A DNA stretch of 64,000 nt from Acidobacteriota bacterium (GCA_016716905.1 JADJUS010000003.1:310001-374000); one strand, 5' to 3'; shown: positions 42,670-51,699, counted from the first letter of the stretch. Notes: generated by a model not told the origin, from the sequence alone. Translations and numbers: made by a program.

Positions 42670-44607
42670 TTGGATGCAACCCGCGGGTCCCATGCGTACC
42701 GGCCTGAGGTGGACGGCCTGCGCGCGCTGGCGGTGGCGGCGGTGGTCGTCTTCCACGCGTTCCCCTGGATGGCGCCGGGGGGCTTTGTCGGGGTTGACGT
42801 GTTTTTTGTCATCTCCGGCTTCCTCATTTCAGGAATCATCCTCCGCGCCGTCGAGCAGCGGACCTTCTCACTGACGGACTTCTATGTCCGCCGGCTTCGC
42901 CGAATCCTGCCTGCGTTACTCGTGGTGCTGGTGGCGTGCCTCGCGGCGGGTTACGCCTTCTGGCTGGTGGACGAATGGGAATCTCTCGGTCGCATGACGT
43001 TTGCGGGCGCGCTGTTTCACGCCAATATCGCGGCCGCCGGAGAGCCCGGCGGCTATTTCACAGCGCTGGGCGGGCGCACACCGTTGCTGCACCTGTGGTC
43101 GCTTGGTGTTGAGGAACAGTTTTATCTGGCCTGGCCGATCCTGTTCGCCGCCATCGTGCGCTGGTTTCGGCGGCCCTTGGTGGCGATTGTCGTGCTTCTG
43201 GCCGGGTCGTTTGTCCTGAATCTGGCCTGGGTCTACAACACGCCGGCTGACGCGTATTTCCTGCCGTTCAGCCGATTGTGGGAGCTGCTGGTGGGGGCCC
43301 TGCTGGTCTTCGTGACCGGAGGGCAGCGAGCCATGAAGCCGATGGCCGCGCAAGTGGCCGCCTTGGCGGGCCTGGCGCTGATCCTGTTCGCATGTGTGTC
43401 GCTCGACGGGTATTCGACGTTTCCCGGCTGGTGGGCGTGGCTGCCGACGCTGGGCGCGGCACTGGTGATTGCGGCGGGGCCGCAAGCCGCCGTCAATCGG
43501 TGGGGGTTGTCTGCGCGTCCGATGGTGTGGCTCGGTCTCATCAGTTATCCGCTGTACCTCTGGCACTGGCCGCTGCTGGTCTTCGGCCGGGCTGTCTGGA
43601 TGGACAGCCGCTTCTGGCCCGGCACGCTTCTGCTGGTGGTGGTGTCGGTGGTGCTCGCGTATCTGACCTACCGCCTCGTGGAGTTGCGCGTGCGAACCGC
43701 ACGCGGATGGACCGTCCCGGTTGCGCTCGCTGCGGCTCTGGTGGCCGTGGCAGCCGTTGGCGACGCGGTGGCAGAAGGACGCGTCCGCAGCCGGTTGACC
43801 ACACTGATGGTGTCGGCGCCGACGCTGATCAAAGCGACGTCGGACTGGTCGTACACATTTACGGCGAACTTCAGGAAGCGGGCCGGGTTCGTGGGCGCGG
43901 AAGTGAACGGCGGCCGCGATCGCGCGGTGATTTTCATCGGGGACTCGTACCTCGAACAGTACTGGCCCCGCGTTGACTACCTGGTGAAAGCCGCACCACT
44001 CGACACGCCAACGGTGCGCTTCTTTACCCGAGGAGGATGCGCCCCGCTACGCCATCGTGAATCGCGGGGCCGATTGTGTGGCGACTTCCTTGATGCGGCA
44101 CTCAGCGCTGCCGCGCAGCCCGATGTGCAGACCGTGGTGTTTGGCGGATTCTGGGAGTCGTACTTCGACACCGGCCGCCTGGGCGAGGCCGCAGTCCGGC
44201 CGTTGATTCAGCCAGGGAGCGAAACTGAGCGCGAGGTATTTGCCGCGTTTGCGGACATGGTGCGATCGCTTCGCGCGGCGGGGAAGCAGGTCTTTGTGCT
44301 GCTGACGAGCCCCACAGACCCGGCGTTTGATCCGCGTTTTCTCGTCTCGAGGCTGACAGGCAAACGCCTCGACGCTCCGGTGCCCGTCGGGGCATGGAGG
44401 GCGCAGGTGGGCCCCGTCCTTGCGCGTTTGTCAGAAGCTGCCGGGTCGGCGGGCGCGGTCATCCTGGACCCGGTGCCCTGGGTCTGCGATGGTGACACCT
44501 GTGCTGTGGTGGGCCCGGGTGGGGAACCCACCCACGCCGATCGTGGCCACATGCGGCCGTGGTTCGTCATCGAGCGCGCGACGTTCCTGGACCAGGTGCT
44601 GCGCTAA
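42670..44607 (+). CDS. OafA/YrhL-type acyltransferase with C-terminal SGNH domain
   Basis: The protein has 645 residues. The N-terminal acyltransferase-3 domain (about 1-340, ten helices) has the start YRPEVDGLRALAVAAVVVFHA, with the catalytic His in VVFHA, and GFVGVDVFFVISGFLIS plus RRLRRILPA. The C-terminal periplasmic SGNH-like domain begins at IFIGDSYLEQYWP. Such proteins O-acetylate surface glycans. The start is TTG 42670, placed by homology of the first residues; an AATAAT box ends 8 nt before it. The stop overlaps the convergent ATL gene. Confidence 0.85.
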   Translation: MDATRGSHAYRPEVDGLRALAVAAVVVFHAFPWMAPGGFVGVDVFFVISGFLISGIILRAVEQRTFSLTDFYVRRLRRILPALLVVLVACLAAGYAFWLVDEWESLGRMTFAGALFHANIAAAGEPGGYFTALGGRTPLLHLWSLGVEEQFYLAWPILFAAIVRWFRRPLVAIVVLLAGSFVLNLAWVYNTPADAYFLPFSRLWELLVGALLVFVTGGQRAMKPMAAQVAALAGLALILFACVSLDGYSTFPGWWAWLPTLGAALVIAAGPQAAVNRWGLSARPMVWLGLISYPLYLWHWPLLVFGRAVWMDSRFWPGTLLLVVVSVVLAYLTYRLVELRVRTARGWTVPVALAAALVAVAAVGDAVAEGRVRSRLTTLMVSAPTLIKATSDWSYTFTANFRKRAGFVGAEVNGGRDRAVIFIGDSYLEQYWPRVDYLVKAAPLDTPTVRFFTRGGCAPLRHRESRGRLCGDFLDAALSAAAQPDVQTVVFGGFWESYFDTGRLGEAAVRPLIQPGSETEREVFAAFADMVRSLRAAGKQVFVLLTSPTDPAFDPRFLVSRLTGKRLDAPVPVGAWRAQVGPVLARLSEAAGSAGAVILDPVPWVCDGDTCAVVGPGGEPTHADRGHMRPWFVIERATFLDQVLR

Positions 44608-44921
44608 GACCCGTCCCAGCGGCGCGCGGCGAAGTTCGCGATCCGGCCTCGGCGAATCACGTGGCCCTCGGCGGCCAGCAGGCTGGCCTTCATCTGCGGA
44701 TTGCCGCCGAATCCGCCCACCCGTCCACCCGCCGCAATCACCCGATGGTAGGGCAGTCCGGGCTCCTCGGCGCGCGCCATGATCTGGCCGACGGCGCGCG
44801 CCGCGCCGACGCGGCCGGCGAGGCGTGCGACGTCACCGTAGGTGACGACGCAGCCAGGGGGCACGCGGCGCAGCACGTGCAATACTCTACGCGTGAACGC
44901 CGATGGCGTCGGGCGCTTCAT
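44604..44921 (-). CDS. alkyltransferase-like (ATL) protein, MGMT homologue lacking the active Cys
   Basis: The 105-residue protein matches the DNA-binding domain of O6-methylguanine-DNA methyltransferase: VPPGCVVTYGDVARLAG (helix-turn-helix with the flipping Arg region, VGAARAVG). The active-site PCHR motif is PYHRV (57-61), so Cys is replaced by Tyr and alkyl transfer is impossible. ATL proteins (often with PWHR) bind alkylated guanine and hand it to nucleotide excision repair. The length fits ATLs, which lack the N-terminal MGMT domain. The ATG at 44921 is used. Confidence 0.88.
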   Translation of the reverse strand: MKRPTPSAFTRRVLHVLRRVPPGCVVTYGDVARLAGRVGAARAVGQIMARAEEPGLPYHRVIAAGGRVGGFGGNPQMKASLLAAEGHVIRRGRIANFAARRWDGS

Positions 44922-44948
44922 TGCGCCTCGCCCATTGCGCTTCGTTCG

Positions 44949-45170
44949 TAATGGCGAAATGTCACAAATGTCCGAAATGGCGAAATGTCGGACAAGCCAA
45001 TGCGGACAACCATTGCAGGGAAGAATGTCCGAATGTCCTCGGTGGTCAATGGTTGAATCTGCTGATCCAAGATCATTCGTTCATTGTGCGCCTTGGACAT
45101 TCCCACATTCTTTCCTGCATTGATTTGTCCGCACTTCGCCATTTCGGACATTTGTGACATTTTGCCATTG
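44949..45170. repeat. family B palindromic element, copy 1 (upstream of the GNAT gene)
   Basis: The element is 222 bp with long imperfect terminal inverted repeats. The left end TAATGGCGAAATGTCACAAA faces a right end whose complement begins CAATGGCAAAATGTCACAAA, with pairing for about 60 bp. It is a direct repeat of 45779-45974, apart from a deletion of about 26 bp in the left arm of copy 2. Its right end lies 2 nt before the GNAT ATG. No transposase is encoded; the structure is that of a MITE- or REP-like element. Confidence 0.85.
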
Positions 45171-45172
45171 CC

Positions 45173-45781
45173 ATGATCACCGCAGCTCCGCTTTTTCCAT
45201 CCGACGTCGACGCCGTGATTGACGTGTTCAGCGACGCCTTCCACGACTATCCGGTCATGCGATGGGTGGTTGGGCCCGACGGCGATGTGCCGGCGCGGGT
45301 GCGCCGGTTGATCGCGTTGTTTGTGACACGCCGGGTGCGACGCGGGGGGCCGATGCTGGGCGTGACCGACGATGGGCGGCTGGTCGGCGCGGCGATTCTC
45401 ACGCTCCCCGTGGAGCCGGAACCGCCGGCTGACGTCGCGATCCTGACCGAACGCGCGTGGCACGATCTGGGCACGGCGGCCCAGCAGCGATACGAGGCCT
45501 ACGCCCAGGCCACGTCACAGTTCTTTACGGCGCTGGGGCCGCATCACCACTTGAACATGATCGGCGTCCGTCCGTCGCACGCCGGCCGGGGGCTGGCGCG
45601 GCCGTTGCTGGACGCGGTCGCCGGCATGTGTGACGCCGATCCCGGTTCAGCAGGCGTATCGCTGACCACCGAGCGCGAAAGGAACGTTTCGTTGTACCGC
45701 CATTTTGGTTTTGCGGCCATTGCGCACCAGACGTTCGGCGCCGGGCTTGAGACGTGGGGTATGGTGCGGCGCCGCGCGTAA
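45173..45781 (+). CDS. GNAT-family N-acetyltransferase
   Basis: The 202-residue protein has a GNAT fold. Motif A is LNMIGVRPSHAGRGLARPLLDAV (acetyl-CoA pyrophosphate loop R-x-x-x-G-x-G/A), and the C-terminal segment is NVSLYRHFGFAAIAHQ. The N-terminus DVDAVIDVFSDAFHDYPVMRWV resembles uncharacterised GNATs. The substrate is unknown. The gene is bracketed exactly by two family B elements: the ATG starts 2 nt after copy 1, and the TAA is the first three bases of copy 2. No Shine-Dalgarno is visible. Confidence 0.82.
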   Translation: MITAAPLFPSDVDAVIDVFSDAFHDYPVMRWVVGPDGDVPARVRRLIALFVTRRVRRGGPMLGVTDDGRLVGAAILTLPVEPEPPADVAILTERAWHDLGTAAQQRYEAYAQATSQFFTALGPHHHLNMIGVRPSHAGRGLARPLLDAVAGMCDADPGSAGVSLTTERERNVSLYRHFGFAAIAHQTFGAGLETWGMVRRRA

Positions 45782-45974
45782 TGGCGAAATGTCGGACAAA
45801 CCAATGCGGACAACCATTGCAGGGAAGAATGTTCGAATGTCCTTGGTGACTAATGGTTGAATCTGCTGCTCCAAGGTCATTCGTTCATTGTGCGCCTTGG
45901 ACATTCCCACATTCTTTCCTGCATTGGTTTGTCCGCACTTCGCCATTTCGGACATTTGTGGCATTTCGCCATTA
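45779..45974. repeat. family B palindromic element, copy 2 (downstream of the GNAT gene)
   Basis: The element is 196 bp. Its ends TAATGGCGAAATG and CATTTCGCCATTA are perfect 13-bp terminal inverted repeats, and inside them pairing continues with mismatches (GGACAAACCAATGC against GCATTGGTTTGTCC). It has the same orientation as copy 1. The centre (about 45835-45900) is the non-palindromic part and is also conserved between copies. Confidence 0.88.
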
Positions 45975-46011
45975 CGAGCGAGCGTAATACGCGAAGCGCC
46001 TGGCGAAGCCC

Positions 46012-47691
46012 CTAGCGTAGCGCTTCGACGAGCACACGCCCAGTGGCCTGTCCCATAGTCAGGCCGACCAAGTGGGCGAGCGTCGGCGCGAGGTCCGCAG
46101 GCGTCGCGGAGGCGAGGTAGCGCCCTGGTTTGATGCCGGCGCCCGCGAAGATGAGCGGGACTCGCTGGTCGAACAGGTACGGCGTGCCGTGAGTGGTGCC
46201 GGTGGACTGCGCCATCCACTGCGGATCGAAGATCAGCATCATGTCGCCGCTGCGTCCCGGCATATAGCTCAGCCTGGCCGCGCGCAGGATGGGATCATCG
46301 GTCGCCACCAAGGAGCCCAGTTCGTCGGCCCAGTAGATCCGCGCGACGCCCTCGATGGCGACGAGGGACGTGTTGATGGCTTCGCGCGCGCCGGCAGTCG
46401 AGAGCACACGCGCGAGCACTCCGGGCGCCAGGTACACATTCGGCCCCAGCCGGCTCGTCACTGTTGATCCTGCCGTCCATGGTCCGCCTGGTCCGACATG
46501 GGTTTCGATGGCCGCACTGATCGCATTGCGCAGGGCAGTGGAGGAGTGGCGACCGCTGCCAGGCACCACGTTCTGATCCTGCTCAGGGATCTGCGCCACG
46601 CCGTGATCGGAACTCATGCCGAGCACGTACCGGTCACGCCCCACGAGCGTATCGAGCGTGTCGAGCAGTTCCCCCAGCGTTTCGTCAAGGCGCACCAGCA
46701 CGTCCTGCACTTCGTGACTGTGCGGCCCATACTCGTGCCCGACAATGTCGAGCGCCGAGAAACTGACGGCCAGCACATCGGTGCCCGCCGATTGACCGAG
46801 CTTGAGTTCGCGAGCCAGGTGCTGGCTCAAGCGCCCCACATAGCGGTCGGCCAGAGGCGACCGGCGCCACAAGACGCCGTAATCAGAGTCGGGCTTGCCG
46901 GTCTTGCTCTCGAGCTTGTGCGGGAACTCGGCCGGGGCGATTTCGGCGACGCCGCTATCGCTGAACAGGTACGACGCCGGAGGCAGCGCTCGCGTCCACG
47001 CGTGGCCGTAGTCCTCCGAGATCGGATGCTTCGTCGCAAACGCGTCGACCACCGGCCAGGGCGTTGAAGTGTACGCGGTCGATGTGGTCCACGTCCCGTT
47101 GCCTGCTTCCCAGACCGCGTACGTCGTCGACGATGGCGTGCCGGCCATCGTGATTGCCGATCGGGCCTTCAGAGAGACCGCAACCACCGTCGGTTGGCGC
47201 ACAGCGTGGATCCGAAGTTCATCAGTAAATGTGAGCGCGTTGAGCCGCGCGACGCTGTGATGTTCAACGACAGACCGTCCGCCGAAGGGCACGGACGTCT
47301 GCGAGGCATCGTCCGTGCAGACCACCGACTTGCCCAATTCGCGGTCGTACCATTCGTTGCCGATCATCCCGTGCGTGTTGGGAAACGTGCCGGTGGAAAT
47401 GGTGGCGTGTCCCGGGCAGGTCACCGTGTAGGCATAGGGATACGCGGCGAGTGGGAACACCGCGCCTGTATCCAGCAGTCGCCGAAGGCCCTTGGTCCAT
47501 TGGTGGCCGTAGAGCGAAATGTAGTCGGCGCGCATCTGATCCACAACGAGCATCACGACGAGTCGCGGCGGAGCGGGTGGTGCCTGCGGCGTCTGCGCGT
47601 CGGTCATCGCGCCGACGCCGCCGATGGCCAACACAAAAGCAGTCAGGGGGCGGAGTATCGTCATGGGGTTCACAAGTGGCCCGCGCGTCAA
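46012..47691 (-). CDS. secreted alkaline-phosphatase-superfamily phosphodiesterase/phosphatase
   Basis: The protein has 559 residues. A signal peptide (LRPLTAFVLAIGGVGAM) leads to the metal-binding VVMLVVDQMRADY (Asp), the nucleophile Thr block YTVTCPGHATISTG, SALDIVGHEYGPHS (Asp/His ligands) and MSSDHGVAQIP (Asp-His ligands). This is the PafA/type I phosphodiesterase layout of the superfamily. It probably hydrolyses phosphomonoesters or diesters in the periplasm. The start is TTG 47691, overlapping the upstream stop by TTGA; ATG 47664 is a good alternative. Confidence 0.82.
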   Translation of the reverse strand: MTRGPLVNPMTILRPLTAFVLAIGGVGAMTDAQTPQAPPAPPRLVVMLVVDQMRADYISLYGHQWTKGLRRLLDTGAVFPLAAYPYAYTVTCPGHATISTGTFPNTHGMIGNEWYDRELGKSVVCTDDASQTSVPFGGRSVVEHHSVARLNALTFTDELRIHAVRQPTVVAVSLKARSAITMAGTPSSTTYAVWEAGNGTWTTSTAYTSTPWPVVDAFATKHPISEDYGHAWTRALPPASYLFSDSGVAEIAPAEFPHKLESKTGKPDSDYGVLWRRSPLADRYVGRLSQHLARELKLGQSAGTDVLAVSFSALDIVGHEYGPHSHEVQDVLVRLDETLGELLDTLDTLVGRDRYVLGMSSDHGVAQIPEQDQNVVPGSGRHSSTALRNAISAAIETHVGPGGPWTAGSTVTSRLGPNVYLAPGVLARVLSTAGAREAINTSLVAIEGVARIYWADELGSLVATDDPILRAARLSYMPGRSGDMMLIFDPQWMAQSTGTTHGTPYLFDQRVPLIFAGAGIKPGRYLASATPADLAPTLAHLVGLTMGQATGRVLVEALR

Positions 47692-48149
47692 TCAGGAGTC
47701 CCCGCGCGTCTTGCCAGCAAGCATAGGGCCCCGATGTGAACGTCGTATAACGTGAGGCCGAGTGTAAACCACTGCGGCACGAATTCCGCCGTGAGCATGG
47801 CGGGACGATGGGCCCACGCAAAAAAGGCGTGCGCCAGGAACAGCAGTCCAGCCCCGAGGAGCGCGTCGCGTGGTTCGAGGCGAAGCACCAGAACCGCTGC
47901 GGCCATGGCCAGAATGCCGGCGGTCGCTTCCACGAGAGCGCCTGGCGCTGCGGCGGACGCCACCGCCATGCCGATACCGGTTGCACCTACGGCCGCCAGC
48001 AGCAGCGCAGCCCACTGTGACAGCTTCAGCTGATCGATCAGGTACTCGTGTGATGAACGACCGGCGCGCGTCAGTTTCCAGGCAAAGGCCGCAAGCCCCA
48101 CCGCTGACAGGATGCCGGCGGTCAGCAGGACACGCGCAGTCTCGGTCAC
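47688..48149 (-). CDS. small integral membrane protein, function unknown
   Basis: The 153-residue protein starts at GTG 48149. It has four predicted helices (VLLTAGILSAVGLAAFAWKL, AALLLAAVGATGIGMAVASA, ATAGILAMAAAVLVL, LGAGLLFLAHAFFAWA). I do not recognise a family. It is coupled to the phosphodiesterase by a 4-nt overlap. The start codon sits only 6 nt from a TATATT box on the minus strand, consistent with a leaderless transcript from the bidirectional promoter shared with the pyrimidine phosphorylase gene. Confidence 0.6.
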   Translation of the reverse strand: MTETARVLLTAGILSAVGLAAFAWKLTRAGRSSHEYLIDQLKLSQWAALLLAAVGATGIGMAVASAAAPGALVEATAGILAMAAAVLVLRLEPRDALLGAGLLFLAHAFFAWAHRPAMLTAEFVPQWFTLGLTLYDVHIGALCLLARRAGTPD

Positions 48150-48155
48150 GGTTTT

Positions 48156-48177
48156 AATATACTGGCAATATACTGGC
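48156..48177. promoter_or_regulatory. bidirectional promoter made of a duplicated 11-mer AATATACTGGC
   Basis: Two exact tandem copies (48156-48166 and 48167-48177) fill most of the 33 bp between divergent starts. On the + strand they give TATACT twice, the second ending 8 nt before ATG 48183. On the minus strand they give TATATT twice, the nearer one 6 nt before GTG 48149. Confidence 0.55.
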
Positions 48178-48182
48178 GTGTG

Positions 48183-49517
48183 ATGCGCGCGCTCGACATC
48201 ATTCGCACCAAACGCGACGGCCACCCTCTGAGTCGAGAGGCCATCGACGCCTTTGTCAGCGGCGTCACCGACGGCACCTGGCCCGACTATCAAGTCACCG
48301 CATTGCTCATGGCCATCTTCCTGAAGGGGATGAGCCTTGACGAGGCGACATCGCTCACTCAGGCCATGGTGGATTCGGGCACCCGCCTGGACCTGTCTGA
48401 TTTACTCAGGCCTGAGAACGGGTTGATGGCGGTGGACAAACACTCCACGGGCGGCGTGGGCGACAAGACCTCGCTCATCCTTGCGCCACTGGCGGCCGCC
48501 TGCGGCTGTCTTGTGCCGATGATGTCTGGCCGGGGACTGGGGCACACCGGCGGCACACTCGACAAACTTGACGCCATTCCTGGTTTCCGCACGGATTTGT
48601 CTGTGGCAAAGCTGCGTAAGGCCCTGGCGGCCAACGGGTGTGTGCTTATCCGCCAGACGGCCGAAGTCGCGCCAGCCGATCGACGGATGTATGCGTTGCG
48701 CGATGCGACCGGTACGGTGGAAAGCATCCCGCTCATCGCCGCGTCCATTCTGAGCAAGAAGGTGACTGAGGGGATTGGCGGGCTGGTACTCGATGTCAAA
48801 GTCGGGTCCGGCGGATTCATGGAAAATCTGGACGACGCGCGTGAACTGTCGCGCTGGCTCGTCGGTATCGCCGAGCGCAGCGGCTTGCGGACGCAGGCGT
48901 TACTGACCCGGATGGATACGCCGCTGGGCCGGCGCGTCGGCAATGCCAGCGAAGTGCAGGAAGCCATCCAGACCCTGAAAGGTGACGGTCCGAAGGACCT
49001 TGAAGATCTGTCGGTGACGCTGGCCGCCCGCATGGTGGTGCTCGCCGGATTGGCAGACGAGGACGGGGCTGAACCTCTTGTTCGCGACGCGTTGGGCAGT
49101 GGCCGCGGCCTTGAGAAATTCCGTCAGGTCATTGCGGCTCAGGGTGGCGACCCCCGTGTGATCGATGACCCGTCGCTCCTGCCCGTGGCGGATCGCGAGT
49201 CGTTGGTGGTGTCGCCCAGGACGGGTGTCATCACCCGGATCGATGCGGGTCGTGTGGGACGCGCGGCAGTCGTGCTGGGCGCGGGACGCGATCACGTGGA
49301 GGCAGTGGTCGATCCGGGTGTCGGCATTGACCTGCTGGCGGCCGAGGGCGACACCGTCAGCCGCGGAGAACCGCTCCTGCGCGTGTGTTACCGCGACAGT
49401 GGGCGCCTGGAAGCGGCCCTTGAGCACTTGCGTCTGGCCATCGAGGTCGGAGACACTGCGCCAGCACCTCGCCCGCTCGTGATTGAGACTATCGACATCA
49501 GGACCGCGAAAGTCTGA
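48183..49517 (+). CDS. deoA: pyrimidine-nucleoside / thymidine phosphorylase
   Basis: The 444-residue protein is the usual family length. The family signature VDKHSTGGVGDKTSLILAPL spans the phosphate/pyrimidine site, and GRGLGHTGGTLDKLDAIPG follows, with the C-terminal lipoyl-like domain (ITRIDAGRVGRAAVVLGAG). It cleaves thymidine and/or uridine with phosphate. The thymidine (deoA) and broad (pdp) forms cannot be separated by eye. It heads a salvage operon with the CNT transporter 7 nt downstream. GTG 48180 is an alternative start. Confidence 0.9.
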   Translation: MRALDIIRTKRDGHPLSREAIDAFVSGVTDGTWPDYQVTALLMAIFLKGMSLDEATSLTQAMVDSGTRLDLSDLLRPENGLMAVDKHSTGGVGDKTSLILAPLAAACGCLVPMMSGRGLGHTGGTLDKLDAIPGFRTDLSVAKLRKALAANGCVLIRQTAEVAPADRRMYALRDATGTVESIPLIAASILSKKVTEGIGGLVLDVKVGSGGFMENLDDARELSRWLVGIAERSGLRTQALLTRMDTPLGRRVGNASEVQEAIQTLKGDGPKDLEDLSVTLAARMVVLAGLADEDGAEPLVRDALGSGRGLEKFRQVIAAQGGDPRVIDDPSLLPVADRESLVVSPRTGVITRIDAGRVGRAAVVLGAGRDHVEAVVDPGVGIDLLAAEGDTVSRGEPLLRVCYRDSGRLEAALEHLRLAIEVGDTAPAPRPLVIETIDIRTAKV

Positions 49518-49524
49518 AACGCCT

Positions 49525-50865
49525 ATGACCTCATCCCAGTCAGTGTCTTCCGATCGTTCCCTTCGTCTGATGGTGGCCGGCGTCGCGTTGGCCCTCAGCG
49601 TGGCCGTCGTGCTCATGGCCAACATGCTGTCGACGACGGTGCGCGGGGGGATAGGGATCGTGGTGTTTATCTTGATCATCGCCGCGTGTTCCACCAACCT
49701 GCGCGCGGTGAGTTGGCGCACGGTCGGTTGGGGAATCGCCTTGCAGTGGCTGATGGCGCTGTTCATCCTGAAACTCAACATCAACGGGTGGCGGCCCGGG
49801 TACGACTTGTTCGCGGCAATCTCCGGTGTCGTCAAACGCTTCCTGGATTTTACGAACGCCGGATCGCAGTTTGTGTTCGGTGACCTGGCGAACGGCGAGG
49901 CGCTGGGCCGTGTGTTGCCAAACGGGTTTGTGTTCGCGTTTACCGCATTGCCGACGATCATCTTCGTGTCGTCGTTTTTCACGGTGTTGTATTACTTCGG
50001 CGTTCTGCAATTCATCGTGCGCGTGATGGCGCGCGGGATGATGTATCTCATGCGCACCAGTGGCGCCGAGACGCTGTCGGCGGCGGCCAATGTCTTCATG
50101 GGCCAGACCGAAGCGCCCATCATCGTGAAGCCGTACGTGCCGCGAATGACGCAGTCTGAGTTGCTCGCGATGATGATCGGCGGCATGGCGACCATCTCGG
50201 GTGGAGTCATGGCGGTCTACATCACGCTGGGCGCCGACCCGGTGGCGATCTTGACGACCAGTGTCATGGCTGCGCCGTGTGGGTTGTATCTGGCCAAGAT
50301 TCTGCTGCCCGAGACCGAGGTGCCCGAGACGCTGGGCAACGCCAACACCGCAGTGGAGCGCCTGCACGTGAACGCAGTCGATGCCGCGGCTGCGGGCGCG
50401 TCCGACGGCACGCAGCTGGCCATCAACGTCGCCGCCATGTTGATCGCGTTCCTGTCGTTTATCGCCATGTTCGACTACATGCTCGGTGCCGCGTGGCCGG
50501 GCCTGACGCTGGCGATGGTGTTCGCCAAGGTGTTTGCGCCGGCGGCCATTCTCATGGGTGTGCCCATGGGTGACGTGCCTGGCGTGGCGGACCTGCTGGG
50601 CACCAAGCTCGTGGCCAACGAGTTTGTGGCGTACGTGAAGCTGACCACGGTCTACCGCAATGTGCTGAGCCCCGAAGGCTATGTGCTGGCCACCTACGCG
50701 TTGACGGGGTTCGCAAATTTCGCGTCGATCGGGATTCTGCTCGGCGGCATTGGCGCCATGGCGCCGACCCGGCGCGGCGACCTGGCGCGACTGGGTGGAC
50801 GTGCGCTGCTTGGTGGTTTCCTGGCCACCATGATCAATGCGGCCATCGCGTCGATGTTGATGTGA
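49525..50865 (+). CDS. nupC: concentrative nucleoside transporter (CNT/NupC family)
   Basis: The 446-residue protein has about ten helices. CNT motifs are GWGIALQWLMALFILK, FTALPTIIFVSSFFTVLYYFG, ETLSAAANVFMGQTEAPIIVKPY (the substrate/cation site GQTEAP) and GFANFASIGILLGG. It imports nucleosides with Na+ or H+. It lies between two nucleoside phosphorylase genes, which supports a nucleoside-uptake role. Confidence 0.93.
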   Translation: MTSSQSVSSDRSLRLMVAGVALALSVAVVLMANMLSTTVRGGIGIVVFILIIAACSTNLRAVSWRTVGWGIALQWLMALFILKLNINGWRPGYDLFAAISGVVKRFLDFTNAGSQFVFGDLANGEALGRVLPNGFVFAFTALPTIIFVSSFFTVLYYFGVLQFIVRVMARGMMYLMRTSGAETLSAAANVFMGQTEAPIIVKPYVPRMTQSELLAMMIGGMATISGGVMAVYITLGADPVAILTTSVMAAPCGLYLAKILLPETEVPETLGNANTAVERLHVNAVDAAAAGASDGTQLAINVAAMLIAFLSFIAMFDYMLGAAWPGLTLAMVFAKVFAPAAILMGVPMGDVPGVADLLGTKLVANEFVAYVKLTTVYRNVLSPEGYVLATYALTGFANFASIGILLGGIGAMAPTRRGDLARLGGRALLGGFLATMINAAIASMLM

Positions 50866-50880
50866 TAGCCGGGAACCGCA

Positions 50881-51699
50881 ATGTCAGACTTTGATTTGAT
50901 CGAGCAGGCTGCCGGGTTTTTGCGCCAGGCGCTGGTTCCGGTGCCCGAGATCGCCGTGGTCCTCGGCTCCGGTCTAGGAGATTTCGCTGACACTCTGGAC
51001 AATCCCACGGCTGTCGCATACCGCCAGATTCCAAACTGGCCGGTTTCGCGAGTGGTGGGGCATGCCGGCCGGCTCGTGGCGGGCGGTGTGGGCGGGCGGC
51101 GCGTACTGGCCCTCGCCGGGCGCTCGCATTTCTATGAGGGCCATCCCATGGGCGTGGTCACATTCGCCACGCGCGTGCTGGGCCGGCTCGGTGTGAAGAC
51201 GCTCATCGTGACCAACGCCGCCGGAGGTATCAATCAGCGGTTTTCATCCGGCGCCCTGATGCTGATAGACGACCATGTGAACTTCATGGGGTCCAATCCG
51301 CTCATTGGCCCCAACGACGATCGGTTCGGCGTGCGGTTTCCCGACATGTCCGAGATCTACTCCGCCAGACTTCGGAGTTTGGCCACCGAAGTGGCCCGTG
51401 ACCAGGGACTACCCCTTGAGCACGGCGTGTACGTCGGCGTCCACGGTCCGAGCTACGAAACCCCGGCCGAGATTCGAGCCTTCCGAGTGCTCGGGGCCGA
51501 TGCCGTGGGTATGTCCACGGTACCAGAGTCGATCGTCGCTCGCCACATGGGGATGGAAGTCCTTGGCATCTCCTGCATCACGAACATGGCGGCCGGCGTA
51601 CTGCCCCAGGCGCTGGTGCACGACGAAGTGATGGAAACCGCGCAACGCGTGAAGGGCGGTTTCATCGCCCTGTTGAAGGGCATCATTGGCCGCCTCTGA
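50881..51699 (+). CDS. punA: purine-nucleoside phosphorylase (trimeric type)
   Basis: The protein has 272 residues. The motifs are VVLGSGLGDFAD (phosphate loop), GHAGRLVAG, LAGRSHFYEGHPM, VTNAAGGIN, VHGPSYETPAEIRAF (purine pocket Glu), GMSTVPE and CITNMAAG (Asn that contacts the base). These define the trimeric PNP class acting on guanosine and inosine. It is part of the salvage operon. The last 14 nt overlap the cytidine deaminase gene. Confidence 0.93.
   Translation: MSDFDLIEQAAGFLRQALVPVPEIAVVLGSGLGDFADTLDNPTAVAYRQIPNWPVSRVVGHAGRLVAGGVGGRRVLALAGRSHFYEGHPMGVVTFATRVLGRLGVKTLIVTNAAGGINQRFSSGALMLIDDHVNFMGSNPLIGPNDDRFGVRFPDMSEIYSARLRSLATEVARDQGLPLEHGVYVGVHGPSYETPAEIRAFRVLGADAVGMSTVPESIVARHMGMEVLGISCITNMAAGVLPQALVHDEVMETAQRVKGGFIALLKGIIGRL

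Noticed and set aside
45779..45974. A small open frame on the minus strand conserved between both family B copies
   Set aside because: Differences between copies change several amino acids and show no bias to silent sites; length is limited to the element. DNA-level repeat conservation explains it.
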